Shown here: piece by piece, positions 8,079-16,788 of the stretch
Position numbering within the stretch: the first letter of the stretch is position 1
How the letters are laid out: each line of letters starts with the position of its first letter
NCBI GenBank assembly: GCA_026399375.1
Contig: JAPLRD010000011.1
Coordinates: 1 to 52,053, forward strand
Length of the DNA stretch: 52,053 nt
Direction of reading: 5' to 3'
Origin: Pseudomonadota bacterium
Lineage (GTDB): Bacteria; Pseudomonadota; Gammaproteobacteria; Burkholderiales; SG8-39
The notes under the pieces: model-generated
Database searches by the model: none
The model's input: the letters and a program-made list of their open reading frames with translations, nothing else
What the model was told of the DNA's origin: nothing
Made by a program: the position numbers and the translations under genes

Positions 8079-9590
8079 ATGCATCCCGACTATCTCGAAA
8101 AAATCCTCAAAGCGCGCGTCTACGACGTGGCGATCGAAACGCCGCTCGAAGCGGCGCCCATATTGTCCAAGCGACTGCACAATGCCCTGCTGCTCAAGCG
8201 CGAGGACATGCAGCCGGTATTCTCGTTCAAGCTGCGCGGCGCGTACAACAAAATGGCGCAATTGTCTCCCGCCAGCCTGAAACGCGGCGTCATCGCCGCC
8301 TCGGCCGGCAATCACGCCCAGGGCGTGGCGCTGGCGGCGCAGCGCCTCGGCTGCAAGGCGGTGATCGTGATGCCGGTGACCACGCCCCGGATCAAGGTGG
8401 ACGCGGTGCTGGCGCGCGGTGCGGAGGTCGTGCTCGTGGGCGATTCCTACGACGAGGCCTACCGCCATGCGCTGAAGCTGGAGACGGCGCGCAAGCTCAC
8501 CTTCGTCCATCCCTACGACGATCCGGACGTGATCGCGGGCCAGGGCACGATAGGCATGGAAATCCTGCGCCAGGCGAAGGCGCCGATCGACGCGATATTC
8601 GTGGCCATCGGCGGCGGCGGGCTGATCTCGGGCATCGCCGCCTACGTCAAGCGCCTGCGCCCGGAGATCAGGATCATCGGCGTGCAGCCGGTGGATTCGG
8701 ACGCGATGGCGCGCTCGCTCAAGGCCGGGCGCCGCGTGCGCCTGGCGCAGGTGGGCCTGTTCGCCGACGGCGTGGCGGTGAAACAGGTGGGGAAGGAAAC
8801 CTTCCGCCTGTGCAAACAACTGGTCGACGAAATCATCCTTGTCGACACCGACGAGACCTGCGCCGCGATCAAGGACGTGTTCGAGGAGACGCGCTCCATC
8901 CTCGAGCCCGCCGGGGCACTGGCGATAGCCGGTGCCAAGGCCTATGCGGAGCGAACCGGAGCGCGCGGGCAGACGCTGGTCGCGGTGGCCTGCGGCGCCA
9001 ACACCAATTTCGACCGACTGCGCTTCGTCGCCGAACGCGCCGAGGTGGGCGAGAAGCGCGAGGCCATCCTGGCCGTGACCATCCCGGAACGGCCCGGCAG
9101 CTACAAGAAATTCTGCGCCACGCTGGGCGCGCGCAACGTCACCGAGTTCAACTATCGCATCGCCGGCTCGAAGGAAGCGCACGTGTTCGTCGGCGTCGAG
9201 GTGCACGATCGCGACGAGACCGGCCGCCTCATCCGCAAGCTGCGCCGCCACGGCCTGAAGACCATCGATCTTTCCGAAAACGAAATGGCGAAGCTGCACG
9301 TGCGCCACCTGGTCGGGGGACACGCGCCGCTGGCGAAGAACGAACTGCTGTACCGCTTCGAATTTCCGGAGCGCCCGGGCGCGCTGATGCGTTTCCTGAA
9401 CAGCATGCGCCCCGACTGGAACATCAGCCTGTTCCATTACCGCAACCACGGCGCCGACTACGGCCGCGTGCTGGTGGGCATGCAGGTGCCGCCGAAGGAA
9501 ATGCCGCAGTTCCGCCGCTTCCTGCACGACCTGGGCTATCCGTTCTGGGACGAAAGCGAAAACCCGGCGTACAAGCTGTTCCTCGGCTGA
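8079..9590 (+). CDS. ilvA: Biosynthetic threonine ammonia-lyase
   Basis: Converts L-threonine to 2-oxobutanoate and ammonia, the first committed step to isoleucine, in the cytoplasm. The protein is 503 residues, the full length of the biosynthetic form. The PLP lysine is K51 in FSFKLRGAYNKM, and the phosphate-binding glycine loop is IGGGGLISG near residue 178. Two ACT-like regulatory domains begin near residues 326 (AILAVTIPERPGSYKKF) and 420 (LLYRFEFPERPGALMRF), which carry isoleucine/valine feedback control in this family. The ATG at 8079 (MHPDYLEKILKARVYDV) is chosen over an upstream in-frame ATG at 7998 because the family starts here. Confidence 0.95.
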   Translation: MHPDYLEKILKARVYDVAIETPLEAAPILSKRLHNALLLKREDMQPVFSFKLRGAYNKMAQLSPASLKRGVIAASAGNHAQGVALAAQRLGCKAVIVMPVTTPRIKVDAVLARGAEVVLVGDSYDEAYRHALKLETARKLTFVHPYDDPDVIAGQGTIGMEILRQAKAPIDAIFVAIGGGGLISGIAAYVKRLRPEIRIIGVQPVDSDAMARSLKAGRRVRLAQVGLFADGVAVKQVGKETFRLCKQLVDEIILVDTDETCAAIKDVFEETRSILEPAGALAIAGAKAYAERTGARGQTLVAVACGANTNFDRLRFVAERAEVGEKREAILAVTIPERPGSYKKFCATLGARNVTEFNYRIAGSKEAHVFVGVEVHDRDETGRLIRKLRRHGLKTIDLSENEMAKLHVRHLVGGHAPLAKNELLYRFEFPERPGALMRFLNSMRPDWNISLFHYRNHGADYGRVLVGMQVPPKEMPQFRRFLHDLGYPFWDESENPAYKLFLG

Positions 9591-9752
9591 TCGCGAAAGC
9601 GCCGCAAAGACCCAAACCGCCGCGAGCGGCTGTTCCGCCATATAACCGGCATCGGGTCCGTGGCGCTTGCAGGTAGGTACGTGGTCGCGGTGGTCGCAGG
9701 ACCGCAAACGGGGCGCTTAGCGACGACGGGGCTGCCGGTGTCTGACGACTCC

Positions 9753-10586
9753 TCAGTTCTCCCGGTGCGCGGTGGCAGACGAAACATTAACGGCACGGGC
9801 TTTGAAAAAAGTATAGCAAAAGACACCGTCCGCTTCTGCGGTTCGGTACAAATCGGCTACGCCCTTGTCGAATTCCCTTTCGCTCATCAGCCCTGCATCA
9901 AGGGAGGATTGCCGGATTCCTTCTATCATCGCGGTAAAGGTGTTCTTTGTGAATCCTTCGACCAGCTCGGGTTTGCTTGAGTCGACATAGACCATTCGCG
10001 GCGAGACGTAGATTTCGCCAAATCCGGCTGCCGTCAGCAGGGGGTACAGGGCGCGTCCTATCAGCGCGTTCCCCCTCGCCCTGGCCTGCAATTCAACCTG
10101 GCAATGAACAGCTCTGCGTGCGAATTCGCTGTCAGGCTAGAAATAGGTGGAGCCATGGTCGCCTTCGATTACCGTAATGGTTCCACCAGGCCTCAAGCCC
10201 GATTTCAGTGCCCTCAGCGCCTCGACCGGCTGGGCCAGATGCTCAAGGACGAAGCACAGGAACACATGATCGAACGAGGCGGGCGGGAATGGCAGGTGAA
10301 ATATGTCCGCCTGCCGCAGTGTCACGCTGCCGATGCCTGCGGCCTGGACGGTCCTTCTGGCTTCGGCGATCGACGCTTCAGACACGTCTATCGAGGTGAT
10401 TAGCGCTTTTGGACTATTGGACGCCAAGGTGACTGTTTGCGCACCGACCCCGCATCCGGCTTCCAGCACGCTGCTGCCTTCGGGGTAGGATGTGTCCGAA
10501 TGCAGCAGCTCCACAAGCGTGGATGCCTGATCCTGCAGCCGGCGAGTCTCTCGCGGATCGTAGCCATGGACGTACGCGCTTTTCAC
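9753..10586 (-). pseudogene. Class I SAM-dependent methyltransferase, split by an in-frame TAG
   Basis: The GTG start at 10586 follows a good GAGGAG site. The first 149 codons carry the SAM-binding core (VLEAGCGVGAQTVTLA, SIDVSEASIAEAR, LRQADIFHLPFPPASFDHVF, CFVLEHLAQPVEALR). After GDHGSTYF comes TAG at about 10139-10137, and the same frame continues with PDSEFARRAV, NALIGRALYPLL and FTAMIEGIRQ to a stop at 9753. The two halves together give a normal-length (about 277 aa) methyltransferase. One base change, for example TAC or TAT to TAG, explains the break. Codons after the stop still look protein-like, so the loss is recent, or the stop is a sequencing error. The methylation target is unknown. 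Confidence 0.8.
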
Positions 10587-10791
10587 TAGATCTCCTCAGT
10601 GGATGCCGGAAGCAATTTGAGAAATTGGCGCATCTCGTCATCAAATCTATCGCCCACCGGCCGTGATTCTAGATCAAAGGCGACCGGAATCCTTTAACAT
10701 AACAAAAATGACAGGTCGCCCTGCGTTCGGAACATCCAAATGAGGGCGATTCTTGTGATCTCAATTTCATAAATCATTGCTCGAGTCGCAG

Positions 10792-11289
10792 ATGCTTAAA
10801 GACAGCGATCGGTTCAAGGTAGTAAGCGAGAACATCCCCAGAGTAGGAGAGCGAATCCTTGAGTTGTGGGGAAAGCCTGGTCTCGTTGCATACATAAATG
10901 GATTGATAAACGATGCGAAGGACGATCCATCATTGGGGCTGACAACCAAAGTCGAATTGGCGTTGTATGGCCTTCGAAAGGAGCACGACCAACTATTTGG
11001 GCGACAAGCCCCCGGGTCAGAGGGCCAGACCCTTTCAGACAATGAGCACTTCAAAATCATCAACGTGCAATATCAGCGTATCGGTGGGCAGCTAAAGGAA
11101 TTGTGGGGTGGGCCCGAACTCACCGGGTTCATCAATAACTTGCTTCAAGACACCAGAAACGGCGCACGACAGGGATTTCCACCCGATGTGGCGGCGGCGT
11201 TGTTCAAGCTCATGCAGAAGCACGACCAGGATTTTCCGGGGCATGCCCTGAAGATAGTGGATATATGGACTGACAGGAAGAAGCTGTAG
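10792..11289 (+). CDS. Hypothetical protein with a tandem duplicated domain of about 65 residues
   Basis: A 165-residue soluble protein made of two homologous halves. The first half has FKVVSENIPRVGERILELWG, GLVAYINGLINDA and LYGLRKEHDQLFG. The second has FKIINVQYQRIGGQLKELWG, ELTGFINNLLQDT and LFKLMQKHDQDFPG. The shared pattern (R-[IV]-G-x3-[LK]-ELWG-x-P-x-L, then F/Y-IN-x-L, then K-x-HDQ-x-F) points to an all-helical domain. The ATG at 10792 is favoured over an in-frame TTG at 10777 because GAG precedes it and the homology starts there. It is AT-richer than the housekeeping genes and stands alone. No signal peptide or known catalytic motif is visible. Confidence 0.7.
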   Translation: MLKDSDRFKVVSENIPRVGERILELWGKPGLVAYINGLINDAKDDPSLGLTTKVELALYGLRKEHDQLFGRQAPGSEGQTLSDNEHFKIINVQYQRIGGQLKELWGGPELTGFINNLLQDTRNGARQGFPPDVAAALFKLMQKHDQDFPGHALKIVDIWTDRKKL

Positions 11290-11410
11290 ATGGGAAGGAC
11301 GTAGATTGGGGAAGACCTCCATGCAGGAGTCGCAACTCGTGACCATATTTCAGCTGTGACCCAATCCGGTCTATTGAGCTTTCCTTAACAAGTGACGAAA
11401 CGCTATTCGG

Positions 11411-11453
11411 TCCTGTCATTCCGAGGTCGCAGCCCGGGGAATCTGCTTCTTCG
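11411..11453. repeat. Dispersed repeat, half-copy of the palindrome at 28346-28424
   Basis: CCTGTCATTCCGAGG followed about 15 bp later by GAATCTGCTT matches the left arm of the repeat near 28.35 kb. It lies in the non-coding gap between the duplicated-domain gene and the pilin-like gene. Confidence 0.65.
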
Positions 11454-11483
11454 CGGCCACGCAGCCGACGCTAAGACAAGAAG

Positions 11484-11918
11484 CTAGCGTCGATCCGGAA
11501 TTTCAAGCACGCGGCGGCATTGCTGGGAGGTGTATTGGGTTTGTTCTTGCTTGACGACCCCGCATGTCCATTCGACTTCATTCTTCGAGTTCAGGCGCGG
11601 GCGGAGAATGAAAGTGAAAGGCACAAAATAATCAAGTTCCGCATCCACGACGACTGTACCGTCGGACGCAACATATCCTCCTGTGACCGGGGGCTGGGCT
11701 GCAATGCGCAATCCGGCATTGATAGCAGCGCCACCTTCACGCTTCCGCAGCCGTTCTGCAATCACAGGTCTCAAGTCAGATGCCATCACCATGGCCCGCC
11801 CGGCGAATGAGCGTCTACTGTGATCGCGGTAGGTGGGCCACAGAAATTCCCACACCAAAAAAAGGCATGCGAGAGCGATTAAAACGAAGATCAATTTGCG
11901 TCTAGATTTCACGGGCAT
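11484..11918 (-). CDS. Membrane-anchored pilin-like protein lacking a prepilin leader
   Basis: A 144-residue protein. Residues 1-8 are basic, 9-27 form one hydrophobic helix (LIFVLIALACLFLVWEFLW), and an amphipathic helix and beta-rich C-terminus follow. The arrangement (YRDHSRRSFAGRAMVMASDLRPVIAE, then DYFVPFTFILRPRLN, VEWTCGVV and a final QCRR) resembles the globular half of type IV pilins: an alpha-1 helix, a beta sheet with W-x-C-G, and a C-terminal cysteine forming a disulfide loop. The GFTLIE cleavage/assembly motif is absent, so it should stay anchored in the inner membrane rather than polymerise. No pilus genes are nearby. Confidence 0.6.
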   Translation of the reverse strand: MPVKSRRKLIFVLIALACLFLVWEFLWPTYRDHSRRSFAGRAMVMASDLRPVIAERLRKREGGAAINAGLRIAAQPPVTGGYVASDGTVVVDAELDYFVPFTFILRPRLNSKNEVEWTCGVVKQEQTQYTSQQCRRVLEIPDRR

Positions 11919-12155
11919 TCCAATTTCGTCGATCTGCGCCGCCAGTAGAAATCCCGGCGGCCCCTTCCGGCCGCTTGTTCACCCCGGGGCCATCCGTCAA
12001 CTGAAATTCCAGCCGGCGGCTGCATTTCAAGGACGCGAAACGCCACTCGAGCCTGAACAGACGCCCGGCCCGGCGCTACTCGAACGACAGGTTCCAATCG
12101 TATTCCACCGCGTCGCATTGGCGTCGGCCAGCATTCTGTGATGTCGCTTGACCAT

Positions 12156-13478
12156 TCAAGAATCGGCCCTTTGTGCAGTCGTGAGGGTGGCAAGCACCTC
12201 ATCGACGCGATTGTGATCCATGTCCACGACTTCAAATTCCCATTCGCCATAGAAAAATTTCTCGGCACGCTTGGGAATCCTGCCCATGTGCGCCACCACG
12301 AAGCCTCCAACGGTGTGATAAAGCCCTTGAGACTCATCGCCGAGTCCTGGCAATCCGAGCTTGTCCTGCAGTTCGTCGATGGGCAACAGGCCGTCGAGCA
12401 ACCATGACCCGTCGTCGCGCTGCACCGCCAGCGCCAGCCCAGGGTCGTCTGCGCCCGGCATCATATTGCCAGCCATGGTCTGAAAGAGGTCCCCGATGGT
12501 GACGACCCCCTCGGTCACCCCGAACTCGTTCACCACCAAGGCGAAGTCCGCGTTGCGTGCGCGAAACGTCTTCAGCAACTCGATCAGCGTCAGCGACAGT
12601 GGCACATAAAGCGGCGGTGCCAGCGGCAACTGGGCAAAATGCAGTTCGTCGGAAAGCGCCGCGCGCAGTAATGTGCGGCTTTCGGCCAAGCCGATCACCT
12701 GCTGCATGTTCCCCCGGCAGATGGGATAGCGGCCATGGGGCAACTCGCCATGGGGCAACTCGCGCAGGACGTGAAGATTCTCGTTGTGGGAGCGGTCGAG
12801 ATCGATGAAGGCCACATCCTTAAGCGGCGTCATCACCGCGGCGACATGGCGGTCTTCAAGCAGAAAGATGTTCCCCAGCAGATGGCTTTCCTCGGGTGCA
12901 ATGGCACCTGAGCGCTCTCCCTCGTCGAGGGCGGCTAGAATATCTTCGACGCCTGTGACTTCCGGGGCAGACCGAATCGGCAGGAGTTTGAGCACCACAT
13001 CTGCCGCCCACGACAGCAGGCGGATCGCCGGAGACAGTGCGCGGATGAAGAAATCCATGAACGGCGCGACCAGACTTGCCACCTGCTCCGGATAGGCGAG
13101 CGCGATGCGCTTGGGCACGATTTCTCCGAAGACAATGGCGAAAGCCGTCACCACCACCACCGTCGTCGTCATCGCCACCTCGGAACGAATAGTGCTCAAT
13201 AGCGGCAGCCAAGCCTCGACAAAATGCTCGATGTGAGCGGCGAGTGCGTTTTCGCCGAAGATACCGGCTAGCAGACTTGCCGCCGTCAGGCCCGTCTGCG
13301 TCGCGGCTATAAAGCGCGAGGGCATCGCCTTGATTCGCAAGGCACGGGCCGCAGACCGATTGCCGGCATCGACCAGCAGTTGCAGACGCGAGCGCCTCGA
13401 CGAGGCGAGCGCCATTTCGGCCAGGGCGAAAAAACCGCAGATCAGAATGAGCAGAACAAGAACGGCAAGAGCGTTCAT
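12156..13478 (-). CDS. CNNM/CorC-HlyC family membrane protein
   Basis: A 440-residue protein with the domain order CNNM transmembrane domain (about residues 1-190, including VTAFAIVFGEIVPKRIAL), a tandem CBS pair (about 210-335; VMTPLKDVAFIDL, FALVVNEFGVTEGVVTIGDL) and a C-terminal CorC_HlyC transporter-associated domain (about 350-435; DGLLPIDELQDKLGL, GGFVVAHMGRIPKR). Relatives act in magnesium/cobalt efflux or resistance at the inner membrane. The CBS region contains a 5-residue tandem copy (LPHGE LPHGR) caused by a 15-bp duplication. The start MNALAVLVLLILICGFFALAE is the normal family N-terminus. No gene is seen in 11919-12155. Confidence 0.85.
   Translation of the reverse strand: MNALAVLVLLILICGFFALAEMALASSRRSRLQLLVDAGNRSAARALRIKAMPSRFIAATQTGLTAASLLAGIFGENALAAHIEHFVEAWLPLLSTIRSEVAMTTTVVVVTAFAIVFGEIVPKRIALAYPEQVASLVAPFMDFFIRALSPAIRLLSWAADVVLKLLPIRSAPEVTGVEDILAALDEGERSGAIAPEESHLLGNIFLLEDRHVAAVMTPLKDVAFIDLDRSHNENLHVLRELPHGELPHGRYPICRGNMQQVIGLAESRTLLRAALSDELHFAQLPLAPPLYVPLSLTLIELLKTFRARNADFALVVNEFGVTEGVVTIGDLFQTMAGNMMPGADDPGLALAVQRDDGSWLLDGLLPIDELQDKLGLPGLGDESQGLYHTVGGFVVAHMGRIPKRAEKFFYGEWEFEVVDMDHNRVDEVLATLTTAQRADS
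12733..12762. repeat. 15-bp perfect tandem duplication inside the CorC-type gene
   Basis: CCATGGGGCAACTCG occurs twice head to tail, adding five residues in frame to a loop of the CBS region. It looks like replication slippage. Confidence 0.85.
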
Positions 13479-13948
13479 TCACGGCGTCCGGAATGCAGGT
13501 GAATGTGTCAAGTATCCCACTTTCGCCAGACTGCTTAACGCGTATGCAGTAGTTCCCACCGAAAGCCGGCCCCCTGGCTCGACTGTGCGTGAAAGTGTCA
13601 TCGTGGTGGACTGTAGGCGAACAATCGACGAAAGCATTTATACCATTATCGTCACTTATTGGATAAGCGCAAAGCCAGCACAGTAGCCGACTAAAGGGTG
13701 TAGACTTTTTGCATACTCCTAATTTGTACGGGAGGCACGTGGGTGCATCTTCACATCGGCGATTCCCGATAGCCTCCGGCGCTATCCTCGCCGCCCCGTT
13801 TGCACACGGCCAATCGAGTCGTCAATTTCGGATTGGTTGCCCGTGGGTTTCCTCCGAATCCGCAATGAAACCTTACCCAGGAGTTATTCTTGCGGGCGTG
13901 CGTCCGGATAGGACAGCGAACGTAACTAGAAATGATTAGGCCGATAGA
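13479..13948. other. Intergenic region, 470 bp, no gene seen
   Basis: This lies between the CorC-type gene (minus) and the ABC binding-protein pseudogene (plus), so it must hold both upstream regions. Short open frames here lack protein-like composition. No strong promoter, repeat or RNA structure is recognised. Confidence 0.5.
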
Positions 13949-14832
13949 ATGAACCGACGTGACTTGATCGTTTGGATTGGCGCGGGTGCGATTGCTCCAT
14001 TTTTATCGCTAGCCCAACAGCCCCCGAGGGTCTGGCGTATCGGATTTCTCCTGCCGCGCGCACGCCCGGCATCGAATGATGCTGACCCCGTCGGGGGCTT
14101 CTTGCGCGGTATGCGGGAACTTGGATACGTCGAAGGAAACAATCTCGTTATCGAGTGGCGATATGCCGACGGCAAGTATGAGCGTTTGCCGAGTCTTGCG
14201 ACGGAGTTGATCAAGCTCAATGTTGACCTGATCGTCGCGATAACGACACCGTCGACCCGGGCAGTGCAGCGGGCGACCAAGAGCATTCCCATCGTCATGG
14301 CGGCAGTAGCCGATCCAGTTGGCGCCGGGCTCGTGGCGAGCCTGGCGCGCCCCGGAGGCAATACTTCCGGTATAGCGATACTCACTGGCGAGACCAGCAA
14401 AAAACAGATCGAGGTGCTGATCCAGACGCTGCCCAAGTTGTCTCGGGTTGCAGTGCTGATGAACCCCGACAATGAGTCAATGGAAGCCATGTATGGGAGC
14501 GTTCACGCAGCCTCGAAGTCGATGCGGGTTCGAACATTTCCGGCGCGGGCACAAACCCCCGAGGAAGTCGAGCGGGCTTTTTCCCTTCTGAAAAAAGACC
14601 GTGCTGAAGCACTTGTCGTGCTTGCAGATCCTTTCACGGAGTCGATTTGGTCGAGAACCTCCGGCGCGCCGCCGGTTATGTAGACAGGATTTTCAAGGGC
14701 GCCAAACCGGCCGACCTTCCGGTCGAGCAGCCGACCAAGTTCGAACTGGTAATAAACATGAAGATCGCGAAAGCCATGGGCCTTGTAATCCCGGGACCAA
14801 TTCTCGCGCGTGCAGACCGCGTGATCGAATGA
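13949..14832 (+). pseudogene. ABC transporter substrate-binding protein (TrpX/YcjW-like, PF04392 type), internally deleted
   Basis: The 5' part (13949 to about 14635) encodes MNRRDLIVWIGAGAIAPFLS, a signal-like N-terminus, then GFLRGMRELGYVEGNNLVIE, DLIVAITTPSTRAVQRAT, IPIVMAAVADPVGAGLVASL and LARPGGNTSG. These are all typical of this solute-receptor family. Near 14640 the frame changes, and the family's C-terminus resumes in another frame ([40 protein letters not shown]) to the TGA at 14832. The segment normally between them, which carries the F-V-E-A-G-G-L-M-S-Y region, is missing. The gene therefore has an internal deletion of roughly 45-50 codons plus a frameshift and cannot make a working receptor. 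Confidence 0.8.
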
Positions 14833-15185
14833 CTGCTCCTGGCGTGCGCAATTACGTGCTGACCTACGCTGCCCGTGAAGACATAGTAGCGGTGCAGAAA
14901 GCAGTATTTGATACCATTTACATTCAGCATGCGCTCAGATCATCTATTGAATTGTCAGGCAAGCGCGCGTTGCATTTTCATGCAAATTGGCCAAAGCACT
15001 AAGGATAGGTCAATGAGGCCGATTCCGTATTGCTGATTCGGAACGTGGCTTCCACCCTTCTTGGTACAAGTCGGTACCGCTGCTGCTAAGTAGCACCTAA
15101 AAAATGCAGGACGTGGGGATGTCTACGCACTTGGATTATTCCCCCTGCTCGTAGTCACCATCCATGTCAGAGGGAGGGAGAATTC
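14833..15185. other. Intergenic region, 353 bp, no gene seen
   Basis: No open frame here has convincing protein-like composition, and no known RNA or repeat was recognised. The last 15 bp contain the AGAGGGAGGGAG ribosome-binding region of the next gene. Confidence 0.5.
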
Positions 15186-15572
15186 GTGACAGCGAACCCA
15201 CCGCCAAGGAAAAGATTAGCAATCGTATTGAATGTCATCACGACGGTTGTATGCTGCGCCATCGCCTGGGAGGCGATCAATATCTTCGTGTTGTGGCCAT
15301 CTGAGCGCAAGACAATTCGCCTACTGCAGGAGAAGCAGGCAATGGGAAGGCTAGGTGCCGAATCTAATGGTTCGGTCAAGTACGGCCGGATACGTCAGGG
15401 AATATCGTTTGCCGAATTCAAATCGATTGCACAAGAACATGGTTTGAAGTGGCGCCCGCATCCGGAAATGCGGGGGGGTGTACGGTTCACGGTTTCAAGT
15501 CCTATCTGCAGGCCGCATGCCACATTTGAAAATGACGAACTATACGAAATATTTCTCGGCTGCCTGAACTGA
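15186..15572 (+). CDS. Small membrane-anchored hypothetical protein (128 aa, GTG start)
   Basis: The GTG at 15186 follows a strong GGAGGGAG site 6-10 bp upstream, which decides the start. Residues of about 10-32 form one hydrophobic helix (LAIVLNVITTVVCCAIAWEA), preceded by a basic PPRKR, giving an N-in anchor with the rest outside the cytoplasm. The exported part has helical and beta elements (VKYGRIRQGISFAEFKSIA) and two late cysteines (ICRPHATF, FLGCLN). It stands alone in the AT-richer stretch. I do not recognise the family. Confidence 0.6.
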   Translation: MTANPPPRKRLAIVLNVITTVVCCAIAWEAINIFVLWPSERKTIRLLQEKQAMGRLGAESNGSVKYGRIRQGISFAEFKSIAQEHGLKWRPHPEMRGGVRFTVSSPICRPHATFENDELYEIFLGCLN

Positions 15573-15796
15573 CAACTGGCGGCGGTAGCCCGTATTGCCG
15601 AATGAACGACTCAGAATCCGCGCAATTGTGCAGTTACCTTCCAGCGACTGCGTCGGCGCGATTGCCCGGTGTCAGCGACCGGTTTAAAGAAGAACATACT
15701 TGCCTGCCGAAATTCCGGCCAGCGACGGCTTTCCAACAAGCGCGGGCCGGCGGTTTCGACCCGCTGCCGACTTTCGCCTTGCCAAAAAGCGGACTG

Positions 15797-16174
15797 TCAA
15801 CGCACAACGCGAAATGTGACCCCATCATGGGGCGAACTAACAAATACGTCCTTTCCATCTGGGTGTGGTGGGCAGGACAACTCCAGCTCGGTCGCAGATT
15901 TCCACGATAATCGTCCCTTCGCGCAGTAGCCTATCCAGAGAGTGGTGCCTGTAAATCGTCCCAATGTGTCGCCTGCGGTCGAGAGCATGACCTCTTCGCC
16001 ATAAGGCGCCGGACCACCTTCATTTAGCAGCCGCACAAGGTGCGCAGTGTGGGCTGCCATAGGCGAATAGACGATTTGAAGCACAGGACGCATAACAAAT
16101 TTCAGATACCACACGATCAAGATTGCAATCCCCGCAATCAGCGCAGTTCCAGTGATCACTCTGCGATTCTGCAT
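15797..16174 (-). CDS. Small membrane-anchored hypothetical protein (125 aa)
   Basis: The ATG at 16174 is preceded by GGTAGGATGACCG, a usable ribosome-binding site. Residues of about 8-30 form one hydrophobic helix. The remainder looks like a small beta-rich periplasmic domain (VMLSTAGDTLGRFTGTTLWI, WKSATELELSCP). It is the upstream neighbour of no obvious operon partner. The overlapping plus-strand frames at 15602-15910 lack start signals and look like its shadow. Function unknown. Confidence 0.55.
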   Translation of the reverse strand: MQNRRVITGTALIAGIAILIVWYLKFVMRPVLQIVYSPMAAHTAHLVRLLNEGGPAPYGEEVMLSTAGDTLGRFTGTTLWIGYCAKGRLSWKSATELELSCPPHPDGKDVFVSSPHDGVTFRVVR

Positions 16175-16348
16175 CGGTCATCCTACCTGCAGTAGATCAA
16201 CAAAATAATGGCAATAATGGCGCGCATGGGCTACCGGCGTCGCTTTATCTGTAAGCATGGGACCCCCGTGGTTTGCGGCGTCTAACGAACTAGGTAACCG
16301 GCCGCCGGCAGCGGTCCGTTTGACCGAAGGTTAGGGGCAAATGGGATG

Positions 16349-16630
16349 TCATCTCCTGGTGCCAAAGCGACCGCGCAGCGCGAACCAAAGCAACAGCAAT
16401 GGCGCCCCCACAGCGAGGGCGGCGAAGACGACGACCCGCCGTGAGATCAATGAGGTCACAGTTACGAGAGAGCCACCGGCCAAGCTACAAGCATAGCCGG
16501 CGTCGGTTACAACACCACCTCGGTCAAGGCAGGCTTCCTGACCGAGGCTTGCGACCACAACAATCCACGCGACGAGAAACGCCGTACATAGGGCGCCAAC
16601 AAACGCGAACGTGACTAGACCATGCTTCAT
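16349..16630 (-). CDS. Small two-helix membrane protein (93 aa), hypothetical
   Basis: Two hydrophobic helices (about residues 7-29 and 66-86) flank a short loop with a cysteine pair (EACLDRGGVVTDAGYACSLA), which could form a disulfide if the loop is periplasmic. The C-terminus is basic (RGRFGTRR). The ribosome-binding site is weak, with AGGAA about 14 bp upstream. The composition is convincingly membrane-protein-like, but I do not recognise the family. Confidence 0.5.
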   Translation of the reverse strand: MKHGLVTFAFVGALCTAFLVAWIVVVASLGQEACLDRGGVVTDAGYACSLAGGSLVTVTSLISRRVVVFAALAVGAPLLLLWFALRGRFGTRR

Positions 16631-16708
16631 ACGCGCAGTGTTCCTAACATTGATTGAAGAGACCGGCGTGTCTCTTCATCAATAATGACGAAATCATGTG
16701 CCGAAGCC

Positions 16709-16744
16709 ATTAAAAATTTGATTCTTATTCACATAAAAAGAATC
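16709..16744 (-). terminator. Candidate intrinsic terminator after the 169-aa membrane protein gene
   Basis: On the minus strand, GATTCTT and AAGAATC form a 7-bp stem with an 11-nt loop, followed after 3 nt by TTTTT. It lies about 45 bp past the stop of the gene ending at 16789. Confidence 0.5.
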
Positions 16745-16788
16745 TTGTCTCTATATCAATAAAGTGACGCCCTATTGCCGGAAGGCGC

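Noticed and set aside
10137-10139. TAG as a pyrrolysine or programmed readthrough codon in the methyltransferase
   Set aside because: No pyrrolysine genes are visible, the methyltransferase is not of the methylamine type, and no stem-loop characteristic of recoding was seen. A mutation or sequence error is simpler.
11909-12337. Minus-strand open frame of 142 codons between the pilin-like and CorC-type genes
   Set aside because: It overlaps the CorC 3' end in another frame, lacks a start signal and has an unlikely Trp/Arg-rich composition.
15602-15910. Plus-strand open frames between the two small membrane proteins
   Set aside because: They have no start signal and overlap the minus-strand gene that has a ribosome-binding site and a membrane anchor.
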